From: UBA9337 sp036584565
GTDB taxonomy: Bacteria > Patescibacteriota > Minisyncoccia > Moranbacterales > UBA9337
Length of the DNA stretch: 23,852 nucleotides
Direction of reading: 5' to 3'
NCBI GenBank assembly: GCA_036584565.1
Contig: JAZHDF010000039.1
Coordinates: 1 to 23,852, forward strand
Under the pieces are notes generated by a model that saw nothing but the letters and a program-made list of their open reading frames with translations, was not told the origin of the DNA and did not search any database. Shown here in pieces: positions 15,077 to 22,159 of the stretch. Both the position numbers and the translations under genes were made by a program. Numbering within the stretch: the first letter of the stretch is position 1; the number at the start of each line of letters is the position of its first letter.

Positions 15077-15150
15077 TGGACGATACTGGACTCGAACCAG
15101 TGACCCCTTCTTTGTAAGAGAAGTGCTCTAACCAACTGAGCTAATCGTCC
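15077..15150 (-). tRNA. tRNA-Val (TAC)
   Basis: Acceptor GGACGAT/ATCGTCC, anticodon stem-loop CTTCT-CTTACAA-AGAAG and T arm TGGTTCGAGTCCA are readable on the minus strand. No CCA is encoded. Confidence 0.94.
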
Positions 15151-15232
15151 ATAATTATCTAAAGCAAAATCTATTTTAACTTGGTCAGAAAAACTGACTT
15201 TCAATTCTTTCTTTTTTCAATCACCGCTCCTG

Positions 15233-15316
15233 TGCCGCGAGTGGGACTTGAACCCACACGCCCTTGCGAGCACCAGCACCTCAAGCTGGCCTGTATACCA
15301 ATTTCAGCACCGCGGC
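15233..15316 (-). tRNA. tRNA-Leu (GAG)
   Basis: A class II tRNA. Acceptor GCCGCGG/TCGCGGC, anticodon stem-loop CCAGC-TTGAGGT-GCTGG, a long variable arm (TGCTCGCAAGGGCG) and T arm GGGTTCAAGTCCC are readable. No CCA is encoded. It is the first tRNA after L19 in transcript order. Confidence 0.93.
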
Positions 15317-15381
15317 CCAATATATTCAAAAACTCAAACCGCCTTCTTAAATTATAAAACAAAAAATAAAAAAATAAAAAT

Positions 15382-15918
15382 TTATTTATCTTCCTCCGTC
15401 TTTTCTTTTTCCTTGTTTGATTCAGATACGCTCTTTTCGTTGCCTTCCTTTTCAACCTTTTTTTCTTTATTTTCTTTGTCATCGACAGCAGCTTTGTTAT
15501 CCTCATTTTCATTTTCTACGTCTTTTTTCTTAATAGCTTCTTCCTCTTCAACATTGGCAAAATCGGCCATATCCTTGTACTTAAGACGCAATGATTTGGC
15601 TGATTTATCTCTGATATAGTATAATTTTGATCTCCTGATTTTAGCTTTTTTAACAACTTCAATTTTTTCTATCGAAGGAGAAAAGATAGGTAAAACAAGC
15701 TCCACTCCGACACCGCCGGAAACCTTTCTCACGGTTATCATTGGGGAACTGCTCTGACCGCCCTTTTTGGCAATTACCATCCCCTCAAAAATCTGAATTC
15801 TTTCCTTGCTGCCTTCTTTTATTTTTCGATAAACCTTTACAATATAACCGGTTTTTATTTCCGGCATACTTTTATTTTTTCTTTGATCTTGGTTAAAATC
15901 TAGTAGTTTCTTGTTCAT
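15382..15918 (-). CDS. rplS: Ribosomal protein L19 (bL19) with acidic/lysine-rich C-terminal extension
   Basis: I take the ATG ending at 15918 (MNKKLLDFNQ..., 178 residues). The L19 core is clear: IKTGYIVKVYRKIKEGSKERIQ, FEGMVIAKKGG, TVRKVSGGVGVELVLPIFSP and RRSKLYYIR. After about residue 117 the protein runs into a low-complexity tail of about 60 residues rich in Glu, Lys, Asn and Asp, absent from the usual L19 of about 115 residues. The gene is preceded by a good promoter (16003-16031) and followed by the tRNA cluster on the same strand, so L19 and the tRNAs may share a transcript. Confidence 0.92.
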   Translation of the reverse strand: MNKKLLDFNQDQRKNKSMPEIKTGYIVKVYRKIKEGSKERIQIFEGMVIAKKGGQSSSPMITVRKVSGGVGVELVLPIFSPSIEKIEVVKKAKIRRSKLYYIRDKSAKSLRLKYKDMADFANVEEEEAIKKKDVENENEDNKAAVDDKENKEKKVEKEGNEKSVSESNKEKEKTEEDK

Positions 15919-16002
15919 TTTTTTAAAATAAAAAATCAAAAATCGAAGAATAATCCCCGATCCTCAATCTCACAAAATTATCTGTTAAATAAGTCTTATA
16001 TG

Positions 16003-16031
16003 AGAATACACTTTTATTTGATTTTAGTCAA
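16003..16031 (-). promoter_or_regulatory. Promoter for L19 and the tRNA cluster
   Basis: On the minus strand TTGACT (16031-16026) and TATTCT (16008-16003) are spaced by 17 bases. Transcription would start near 15996, leaving a leader of about 78 bases before the L19 ATG. Confidence 0.55.
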
Positions 16032-16050
16032 TACCGCCAATCTCGACAAT

Positions 16051-16779
16051 CTATTTTCCCTTTTTGCGACCCAAAAAAACAATATTTCCTCGAATAACCC
16101 CGCAGAACTGTTCGCTAAAACCGGCCGCTAAAAAAAGTTTCTTGAGTTCCCGCTTGGTAAAAGCATGATGAAAACGTTTAAACTCATTACCCTGATTGTC
16201 GGTAAAATTTATCCAACAATCGTTCCAGTCCAGAGCACTTTTACCCAAAAGCTTATCTCTCCAATTCCCAAAGATTAGCTTTCGATAATTCTTTTTGTGG
16301 CCGGAACCCCACAAATTCCAAACTGTCACCACCACATATCCGCCTCGCTCGACCAAACGATAGAGCTCTTTGGCTATTTCGAGCCTTTTTTGACTATCGG
16401 GAATATGATGGAAAACAGCAATACTGTAAACAACCCCGAAACACTCTTTTTGAAAAGGCAAATATTTAAAAGCATTATCTATTTTCAAAAAATTAATCTT
16501 TTTAAAGCCATTCTCTTTTTTATAATTTTTTTCCGCCAAATCGATCAATCCGGCGGAAACATCCACTCCGACATAATCAATGTCTTTATTCCTGAGGATT
16601 TCCAACAGTCGCCCGTTTCCGCAACCAAAATCCAAAATCCTACCCCCCTTTTTGGCAAATCTCCCGATAAATCCCAATTCTTTCCAAAACCTGCTCCTGG
16701 TTTGAGAAAATTTATCCGCAATCAAGTCATAGCCGCTCTCAGTCTCGGATAAGATTTTTTTAATTAGCCCGCTTTTCAT
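16051..16779 (-). CDS. Trm9/ALKBH8-like SAM methyltransferase, candidate tRNA wobble-uridine methylase
   Basis: The 242-residue product is a class I methyltransferase. Motif I ILDFGCGNGR is at 48-57, GVDVSAGLIDLAE follows, and LYRLVERGGYVVVTVWNLWG forms the later strand. Beyond the generic fold it has the marks of Trm9, which methylates cm5U34 to mcm5U34. These are YDLIADKFSQTRSRFW (17-32, compare YN-x-IA-x2-FS-x-TR-x3-W), SIAVFHH (119-125, compare SIAVVHH) and a late FKRFHHAFTKRELKKLF segment like the YHLY-x-EGEL region. It lies head-to-head with an Elp3-like gene, which would make the cm5U substrate. The family is recalled, not searched. A methyltransferase for another substrate is the main alternative. 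Confidence 0.65.
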   Translation of the reverse strand: MKSGLIKKILSETESGYDLIADKFSQTRSRFWKELGFIGRFAKKGGRILDFGCGNGRLLEILRNKDIDYVGVDVSAGLIDLAEKNYKKENGFKKINFLKIDNAFKYLPFQKECFGVVYSIAVFHHIPDSQKRLEIAKELYRLVERGGYVVVTVWNLWGSGHKKNYRKLIFGNWRDKLLGKSALDWNDCWINFTDNQGNEFKRFHHAFTKRELKKLFLAAGFSEQFCGVIRGNIVFLGRKKGK

Positions 16780-16837
16780 AATTTTGAATCAAAAAATAAA
16801 ATATTCACAAAACTCCAAACGCCCAAGTCACTTTCAA

Positions 16838-16890
16838 TTGCTATTTTTAAGATATCATACTAATATAACAAAAGACAACAAATTTGTTAA
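16838..16890. promoter_or_regulatory. Overlapping divergent promoters between the Trm9-like and Elp3-like genes
   Basis: Plus strand: TTGCTA (16838-16843), 17 bases, TAATAT (16861-16866), start near 16873. Minus strand: TTAACA (16890-16885), 17 bases, TATATT (16867-16862), start near 16855. The two -10 boxes share the same bases, so the promoters would compete. The minus one is the better match; the plus one is weaker. Confidence 0.4.
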
Positions 16891-16900
16891 GAGCCCGAAA

Positions 16901-18556
16901 ATGAACAAAAATTACAGAAAAAATTACATAAAACTCATCCTAGAAGCCGAAAAAATCCGCTTTAAAAATCCGGCTAAATTTTTGTCATTCAAAAAAAGCT
17001 TTTGCGGAGAAAACAAAATTCCTCAACCCACCAATGCCGATTTGCGAGAAATTTATGAAAATTTAGTAAAAAATAAAAAAATTAAAGGCAATCCGAGTTT
17101 GGAAAAAAGTATGCTCTCTCGAGCTATCCGAACCCAATCCGGCGTGGCGGTAGTGGCGGTTTTGACCAAGCCCTCCAGCTGTCCCGGCAAGTGCATTTTT
17201 TGTCCGACCGAAAAAAATATGCCCAAAAGCTATCTCTCCAACGAACCGGCGGTAATGCGGGCTATTATGAATAAATTTGACGCCTATAATCAAGTCCGCA
17301 GTCGTCTAAGGGCGCTGGAACTAAACGGTCACTCCGTTGAAAAAATAGAGTTAATCGTGATGGGCGGAACCTTTTCTTATTTCCCGAAAGCCTATCAAAA
17401 AAAATTTATTCTCGATTGCTTTCGAGCCGCCAATGATTACCCCAAAAATAAAACACATAGCACAAAACAAAAAACAAGAAAAGCGAATAAAAAAAACTGC
17501 TTACAGACAGAACAGAAAAAAAACGAAACGGCTCATTGTCGAATAGTGGGATTAACTTTGGAAACTCGACCGGATTACATTGACGAAAAAGAAATTTTAA
17601 ATTTCAGACAATTGGGATGTACCCGGGTAGAATTGGGAGTGCAATCGGTTTTTGACGATGTGCTGATAAAAAACAATCGCGGTCACCTGATCCGAGAAAC
17701 CATCCGCGCCACCCGACTTCTCAAGGATGCCGGATTTAAAATCAATTATCATATGATGCCGGGGCTTTGGGGTTCAAATATAAAAAAGGATTATCAAATG
17801 TTTCAAAAGCTTTTTACCAATCCAGACTTTCAGCCCGATATGCTTAAAATTTATCCTACCGTAGTCACTAAAAATTCCGAACTCTATAATCTCTGGAAAA
17901 AAGGAATTTATAAACCCTTAACTGATAAAAAATTTGAAGAGTTGATTATAAAAATAAAAAATGAAATTATTCCGCCCTATGTCCGGATTCAAAGATTGAT
18001 TCGAGATGTCCCCCTTCCCTCTATCGAAGCCGGACCGAAAATTTCTAATCTCCGCCAAATTATACAAGAAAAATCTCACTGCCAATGTATCCGCTGTCGA
18101 GAAATTAAAGGTGAATACAAGTCCGAAGATAAAATAATTTTAGCTAGAATCGAATATGATGCCTCCGGTGGCAAAGAAATATTTTTGCAATATGTTTCGC
18201 CTGACAAGCAAAAGCTCTATTCTCTTTTGCGCTTAAGAATTCCCTTTGAAAATAATAAAAACCATTTTATCCCAACGTTAAAGAATTCAGCTATTATTCG
18301 AGAAATTCATACTTACGGCAAACTTATTAACATTAGCAAAGAGGCTAAAAATTCCCTGCCCGCAAGCGCTACAGCGTTGCAGGCGGGCCCGCAACATATC
18401 GGCCTGGGTAAAAAACTTATTCTCGAGGCCGAACGTATCGCTCGCGATGAATTCGGAATGAAAAAAATTGCCGTTATTTCCGGGATCGGAGTGCGTAATT
18501 ACTACCGCCAAAACGGTTATAAATTGAGGGATACTTACATGATAAAAAAATTATAA
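16901..18556 (+). CDS. elp3: Elp3-like radical SAM/GNAT tRNA uridine-34 modification enzyme
   Basis: I place the start at the ATG at 16901 (551 residues) rather than an upstream TTG, because the family match begins there and candidate promoters lie just before it. Radical SAM cysteines are in SSCPGKCIFCPTE (Cys94, Cys98, Cys101). They are followed by NEPAVMRAIMNKFDAY, IELIVMGGTFSY, GLTLETRPDYID, RVELGVQSVFDDVL and YHMMPGLWG, all Elp3 landmarks. The C-terminal GNAT domain has RIEYDASGGKEIFLQY, QHIGLGKKL (from 498) and VISGIGVRNYYRQNGY. Elp3 adds a carboxymethyl-type group to U34 of tRNAs. Residues about 485-497 are an unusual insert encoded by a GC-rich palindrome (18355-18388). The gene is divergent from the Trm9-like one. 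Confidence 0.9.
   Translation: MNKNYRKNYIKLILEAEKIRFKNPAKFLSFKKSFCGENKIPQPTNADLREIYENLVKNKKIKGNPSLEKSMLSRAIRTQSGVAVVAVLTKPSSCPGKCIFCPTEKNMPKSYLSNEPAVMRAIMNKFDAYNQVRSRLRALELNGHSVEKIELIVMGGTFSYFPKAYQKKFILDCFRAANDYPKNKTHSTKQKTRKANKKNCLQTEQKKNETAHCRIVGLTLETRPDYIDEKEILNFRQLGCTRVELGVQSVFDDVLIKNNRGHLIRETIRATRLLKDAGFKINYHMMPGLWGSNIKKDYQMFQKLFTNPDFQPDMLKIYPTVVTKNSELYNLWKKGIYKPLTDKKFEELIIKIKNEIIPPYVRIQRLIRDVPLPSIEAGPKISNLRQIIQEKSHCQCIRCREIKGEYKSEDKIILARIEYDASGGKEIFLQYVSPDKQKLYSLLRLRIPFENNKNHFIPTLKNSAIIREIHTYGKLINISKEAKNSLPASATALQAGPQHIGLGKKLILEAERIARDEFGMKKIAVISGIGVRNYYRQNGYKLRDTYMIKKL
18355..18388. repeat. Palindromic GC-rich element inside elp3
   Basis: GCCCGC (18358-18363) pairs with GCGGGC (18383-18388), and CCTGC (18355-18359) can alternatively pair with GCAGG (18379-18383). 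A small inner stem, CGC-TACA-GCG, lies in the loop. The element is in frame and encodes SLPASATALQAGP between two conserved GNAT segments. It stands out from the AT-rich flanks. Confidence 0.6.
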
Positions 18557-18607
18557 AGTTTTTAGTTCTCATAAATTTATTGGTTAAATAATTAATAATA
18601 AAAAAAT

Positions 18608-19009
18608 ATGCACAAAATAATCATCGCCTCCGGGCCGGTCATCGTCGAAGATAATAAAGTCTTGCTCAATCAACACGGGGACACCGAGTTTTGGAAGTTT
18701 TGCGGCGGAAAAATCGAGGATTTCGACGACAATTTAATCGAAGCCGCTAAAAGGGAAGCTCGCGAAGAAATGGGAATTCGAATTGAAATCTTAAACTCCC
18801 AACCGTTTCTGCTTCACACTATAAAAAAATCTCCCGAAGGAGATATCGATGTTATTTTGGTCCACTTTCTGGCCAAAAGAATCGGCGAGATAATCCCCTG
18901 AGATGATATAAGAAAATGGAAATGGATCTCAATCGATGAATTGGAAAAAGAAAATCTGGCTACCAATATTATCCCGACCTTAAAACATTTCAACCTAATC
19001 GGAAAATAG
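18608..19009 (+). pseudogene. Nudix hydrolase interrupted by an in-frame TGA
   Basis: The frame opens at the ATG at 18608 and reads 97 residues to a TGA at 18899-18901. It continues in the same frame for 35 more codons (DDIRKWKWISIDELE...) to a TAG at 19007-19009. The whole, about 133 residues, is a complete Nudix domain. The Nudix box is GGKIEDFDDNLIEAA then REAREEMGI, one residue longer than the consensus spacing. The W-x-W-x-x-I-D-E-L segment after the stop is typical of Nudix C-termini. TGA could derive from GGA (Gly) by one change. Other genes in the window have no internal TGA, so a recoded genetic code is unlikely. It is a nonsense mutation, a sequencing error or a rare readthrough. 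It follows elp3 by 51 bases and is probably cotranscribed. Confidence 0.7.
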
Positions 19010-19384
19010 AAAAACAATGAAAAACGCGTCTACATCGTTGTGCAAAACGCGCGTGTCCCCAGGCAGATATCCTCTCAGATGGTTGCCCACTGAAGCTAAA
19101 CCTCTCGGTTTGAGGGCTTGCAGCGCAAGCTCGAGGGATAATCTGCCTGCAAGGAGGCCTTGAACTTTTGGGAAACTGCGATTGTCGATTTTGTGCGCGG
19201 CCTTTTATCTGAAAAATTATGGTATCGACAATCTTCCCTCGGTCATTGGACCGATTTAATTATTCATTCTTCCTCCATTCTTCTCTCTTTTTTTGTTTTT
19301 TTTTCTTTTTTCAAAGATTTTATTTCTGCCTTAAATATATTACAAATCAAAAACTTGTCAAGTCCCGAAAAAAATTCCCATCCA
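19010..19384. ncRNA. Non-coding region rich in inverted repeats; possible structured RNA of unknown class
   Basis: No convincing gene lies here. CAGGCAGAT (19060-19068) pairs with ATCTGCCTG (19141-19149) over nine bases. Inside are hairpins AAACC-TCTC-GGTTT (about 19098-19111) and GCTTGC-AGC-GCAAGC (about 19116-19130), and partial pairing of ATCCTC with GAGGGAT, giving a multi-branched fold. Further on, GATTGTCGAT (19180-19189) pairs with ATCGACAATC (19224-19233). A small hairpin TCGGTC-ATTG-GACCGA (19239-19254) then leads into a pyrimidine-rich tract (about 19266-19312) that could be a weak plus-strand terminator. The conserved cores of SRP RNA, RNase P RNA and tmRNA were looked for and not seen. 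6S RNA cannot be excluded. Confidence 0.35.
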
Positions 19385-19390
19385 AAAACA

Positions 19391-19427
19391 AAAAACACCC
19401 CCTTTTCTAGAAATGGGGTGTTTTTTT
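19391..19427 (-). terminator. Terminator of the ribosomal protein operon after L15
   Basis: AAAAACACCCC (19391-19401) pairs with GGGGTGTTTTT (19415-19425), an 11-pair stem whose loop holds the palindrome TTTCTAGAAA. In the minus direction it is followed by a T-rich run. It can work in both directions and lies about 15 bases past the L15 stop codon. Confidence 0.85.
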
Positions 19428-19441
19428 ATTTTCGAAAAATC

Positions 19442-19915
19442 TTATTTCTTGTCGATTTGTTTTTTCGGACTTTTTTCCGTTACCGCCACCTTTCCGCCGG
19501 CTTTTTTGATTACTTCCGCCGCCGATTCGGAAACCAAAATATCTTTTCCTACAATAACCTTCTTTTTCAACTCACCCGCTGTCAAAATCTTTACGCCGTT
19601 TTTCAATTCGCTCTTTCTGAAAACCTTCTTTTCCACCAAAGAAGCAAAATTTATCTCTTCGCCATCCGCAAAAAATTTTTCAATTTGAGACAACTTTAGA
19701 ATATTTTTTTTGGGGTTAATCGCTTTAAAACCGCGAGTCTTTTTTAATCTCTTCATCAAAGAAGTGCTTCCTCCTTGAAACAAGGGATCAACATTTCCGC
19801 CCGAGCGCGCTTTTTGACCTTTATTTCCTTTACCGGAATAAGTCCCTCTCTTTCCGCCTCGGCCGATTCTTTTTTTGGTCTTTTTGGCTTTAACTTTTAA
19901 TTCATGTATCTGCAT
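19442..19915 (-). CDS. rplO: Ribosomal protein L15 (uL15)
   Basis: The 157-residue product has the glycine- and lysine-rich N-terminus of L15 (RIGRGGKRGTYSGKGNKGQKAR, shown here as its key stretch RGGKRGTYSGKGNKGQ). A GG-x-T-x-L-x-K-R-L-x-K-x-RGF motif and the C-terminal L18e-like domain with LTAGELKKKV and AAEVIKKAGGKV follow. It assembles late into the large subunit. It follows S5 by 23 bases with no L30 gene between, and a terminator follows instead of secY. Confidence 0.95.
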   Translation of the reverse strand: MQIHELKVKAKKTKKRIGRGGKRGTYSGKGNKGQKARSGGNVDPLFQGGSTSLMKRLKKTRGFKAINPKKNILKLSQIEKFFADGEEINFASLVEKKVFRKSELKNGVKILTAGELKKKVIVGKDILVSESAAEVIKKAGGKVAVTEKSPKKQIDKK

Positions 19916-19938
19916 AACTTTTAAATTATTTCTTATAT

Positions 19939-20433
19939 TTAAGCTTTTACCTCAAACTCTTTCAAAGCACTGAGGGTTGCGCGAGCCACATTCAATTTAT
20001 TGGATGTTCCCAGGGATTTGGAAACCACATCTTTTATCCCCACTAAATCAACCACCGCTCGCACGGCTCCTCCGGCCACAATTCCTCGCCCCTCCTTGGC
20101 AGGCTTAAGCATAATTTTGGCGCTTCCCATCTTTATCTCCATCTCATAGGGAATAGTTCCTTTGCTAATATCGATATTGATTAAGCTTTTTTTTGCGTCG
20201 TTGACAGCTTTGCCGATTGCATTGGAAACATCCGAGCCTTTGCCGACTCCGACTCCAACCCGGCCTTTTTTGTCACCGATTACCATTGTGGCCCTGAAAC
20301 TGAAGCGACGACCGCCTTTTACCACTCTGGTTACTCTGGCCAAATCCAAAAGCTTTTGATCAAATTCCGGTTTTTCCCGTTTTTTCTTATCTCCTTTAAA
20401 CCGCTTAGATTTATTCCCTTTATTATCTTCCAT
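19939..20433 (-). CDS. rpsE: Ribosomal protein S5 (uS5)
   Basis: The 164-residue product has the double-stranded RNA-binding N-terminal domain (VVKGGRRFSFRATMVIGD, KGRVGVGVGKGSDVSNAIGKA). The C-terminal domain has GRGIVAGGAVRAVVDLVGIKD and SLGTSNKLNVARATLSAL. It acts in decoding accuracy and translocation in the small subunit. The first 20 or so residues are a charged Lys-rich extension. No Shine-Dalgarno sequence is seen. Confidence 0.95.
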   Translation of the reverse strand: MEDNKGNKSKRFKGDKKKREKPEFDQKLLDLARVTRVVKGGRRFSFRATMVIGDKKGRVGVGVGKGSDVSNAIGKAVNDAKKSLINIDISKGTIPYEMEIKMGSAKIMLKPAKEGRGIVAGGAVRAVVDLVGIKDVVSKSLGTSNKLNVARATLSALKEFEVKA

Positions 20434-20458
20434 AATTTTTTAATCCCAAAAAATATTA

Positions 20459-20800
20459 TTAAAATTTAAGACCTTCTTTTCTCATTTCCTCGGCCAAAGC
20501 CTTTACTCGGCCGTGATATTTATAACCTCCGCGATCGAAAACTATCTGTTCAATCTTTAGCGCTTGACATTTTTTTACCATCTCTTTGCCGACTTTTTTG
20601 GCTCCTTCCATATTGGGCTTGGCCTTTAATTTGGAGGTACTGATCGAAGCCAAAGTACTTCCTTTTTCATCATCAATCAATTGAAGATAAATATTTGTCA
20701 AACTTCGATAAACCGAAAGACGCGGACAAACGGCGGAACCGGAAATTTTTGCCCTTATTCTTCTTTTTCTATGCAGTCTTTTATTGTTTTTACTAATCAT
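20459..20800 (-). CDS. rplR: Ribosomal protein L18 (uL18)
   Basis: The 113-residue product has RRIRAKISGSAVCPRLSVYRS, IYLQLIDDEKGSTLASISTSK and the ending VFDRGGYKYHGRVKALAEEMRKEGLKF, all diagnostic of L18. It binds 5S rRNA in the large subunit together with L5. Length and place between L6 and S5 are normal. Confidence 0.95.
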   Translation of the reverse strand: MISKNNKRLHRKRRIRAKISGSAVCPRLSVYRSLTNIYLQLIDDEKGSTLASISTSKLKAKPNMEGAKKVGKEMVKKCQALKIEQIVFDRGGYKYHGRVKALAEEMRKEGLKF

Positions 20801-20836
20801 AATCGTATTTTAATTTAAAGCTAAATATCTTATTTT

Positions 20837-21373
20837 TTAAGATGCGGCTTTCTTGCCTTCCTTTCTTCTTACAATCTCACCCGCATATTTAAAACCCTTT
20901 CCCTTATAGGGCTCTACCGGCTTTAAGCCTCTGATCTCAGCAGCAAATTGTCCGACCCTTTGCTTGTCAATTCCTCCGATCGTGAGAGTGTTATTTTCAA
21001 CCTTAACTTCCAATCCTTCGGGAATCTCCACTTCTACCGGATGAGAAAAACCTAAGGCCAATTTTAACTTCTTACCCATCATTTCCATTCTAAATCCCAC
21101 TCCGTTAAGTTCCAGATTTTTTGAAAAACCATTTGAAACACCCTCAATCATATTTTCGATTAAGCGATTAGTAGTTCCCCACATAGCGCGAGCTTTTTTG
21201 CTGTTGTTAGCCTTTTCTACGGTTATAGCATTTTCCTTAACCGAAACTAGGACATCTCGCACAAGATCCAATTCCAACTTACCTTTGGCGCCGGAGACCG
21301 TAATCTTGTCATCTTTCAAATCAATCATTACTCCTTGCGGAATTTCAACTGGTTTTTTACCTATTCTTGACAT
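20837..21373 (-). CDS. rplF: Ribosomal protein L6 (uL6)
   Basis: The 178-residue product starts MSRIGKKPVEIPQGV and shows both L6 repeats. The second carries the signature PVEPYKGKGFKYAGEIVRRKEGKKA. It sits near the factor-binding site of the large subunit. Length and operon position are standard. Confidence 0.96.
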   Translation of the reverse strand: MSRIGKKPVEIPQGVMIDLKDDKITVSGAKGKLELDLVRDVLVSVKENAITVEKANNSKKARAMWGTTNRLIENMIEGVSNGFSKNLELNGVGFRMEMMGKKLKLALGFSHPVEVEIPEGLEVKVENNTLTIGGIDKQRVGQFAAEIRGLKPVEPYKGKGFKYAGEIVRRKEGKKAAS

Positions 21374-21467
21374 AAATTTTTAGCATTTTAACTTTTCAGC
21401 ATTTCAGCTTAAAAAATTTTTTAAATTATTGTGTTAATATGCTTAATTGTTAGCGTATTAATTGTTC

Positions 21468-21875
21468 CTACCAAACTTCGCAAATTAATTCCCCGCCCAC
21501 TCCGTTTTTTCGAGCTTCTTCTCCGCTTACAACCCCTTGGGAGGTTGACAAAATAGCTATGCCGGATCCGTTTTTAACCCTGCGAATATCATCCCGTCCG
21601 ACATAAATCCGTTGACCCTGCTTACTGATAAGCTTGATGGATCGAATTGCGGGAACATCGCCGCGTACTCCTTCCTTGTGTTTATATTTCAAGCCAACCT
21701 TAATCATTTTAAATTTATCGTCGGATATTTCATCCACCGATTCAACAAATCCGCTTTTGAGCAAAACTTCGGCAATCGCCTTTTTCAGCTTTGAACCGGA
21801 AAAAACAACCTCGCTGTGACCGGCCATCTGGGCGTTCCTTATTCTAGTTAACATTTCACTAATTGGATCTAACAT
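21468..21875 (-). CDS. rpsH: Ribosomal protein S8 (uS8)
   Basis: The 135-residue product starts MLDPISEMLTRIRNAQMAGH and ends with the S8 signature GSGIAILSTSQGVVSGEEARKNGVGGELICEVW. It binds the central domain of 16S rRNA; in other bacteria it represses its own operon. The spacer to L6 is longer than most here (about 94 bases) and AT-rich, with no clear signal. Confidence 0.96.
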   Translation of the reverse strand: MLDPISEMLTRIRNAQMAGHSEVVFSGSKLKKAIAEVLLKSGFVESVDEISDDKFKMIKVGLKYKHKEGVRGDVPAIRSIKLISKQGQRIYVGRDDIRRVKNGSGIAILSTSQGVVSGEEARKNGVGGELICEVW

Positions 21876-21928
21876 ATTCTTCGTTTAATTTTAATTTAAT
21901 TCAAAAAATTATTCCTATTAAATTTATC

Positions 21929-22114
21929 TTACCAACTGCTTTTTCTTACCCCGGGAATTTCTCCGCTACTTGCCAATTCACGGAAACAAATTCGGCAAAT
22001 CTCAAATTTTCTCATATAACCGCGTTTTCTTCCGCATCTCCAACAACGACGGACTTCTCGAGTCGAAAACTTGGGGGTTTTTTGAGATTTAGCAATAACT
22101 GATTTTTTTGCCAT
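21929..22114 (-). CDS. rpsN: Ribosomal protein S14, zinc-binding type (uS14)
   Basis: The 61-residue product is the short, zinc-binding form of S14. CWRC and CRIC form the metal site, and the family ending FRELASSGEIPGVRKSSW is present. It lies in the small subunit head. It sits in its usual place between L5 and S8. Confidence 0.96.
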   Translation of the reverse strand: MAKKSVIAKSQKTPKFSTREVRRCWRCGRKRGYMRKFEICRICFRELASSGEIPGVRKSSW

Positions 22115-22159
22115 AATATTTTAACTTATCTGGATTAGACCAAAATTATTTTAAATTGA

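Noticed and set aside
16784..16900. A longer elp3 start at an upstream TTG
   Set aside because: The extra 39 residues show no family similarity and would cover the likely divergent promoters.
18899..18901. Genome-wide recoding of TGA as glycine
   Set aside because: All other long genes in the window run through without internal TGA, which would be common under such a code.
19060..19149. A tRNA-like fold closed by a nine-pair stem
   Set aside because: No T-loop TTC sequence, no proper anticodon arm and no D-arm signature; the match is to the outer stem only.
19160..19699. A 179-residue plus-strand open frame
   Set aside because: It runs antisense through L15 and through polypyrimidine DNA. 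It has no family resemblance and no ribosome binding site.
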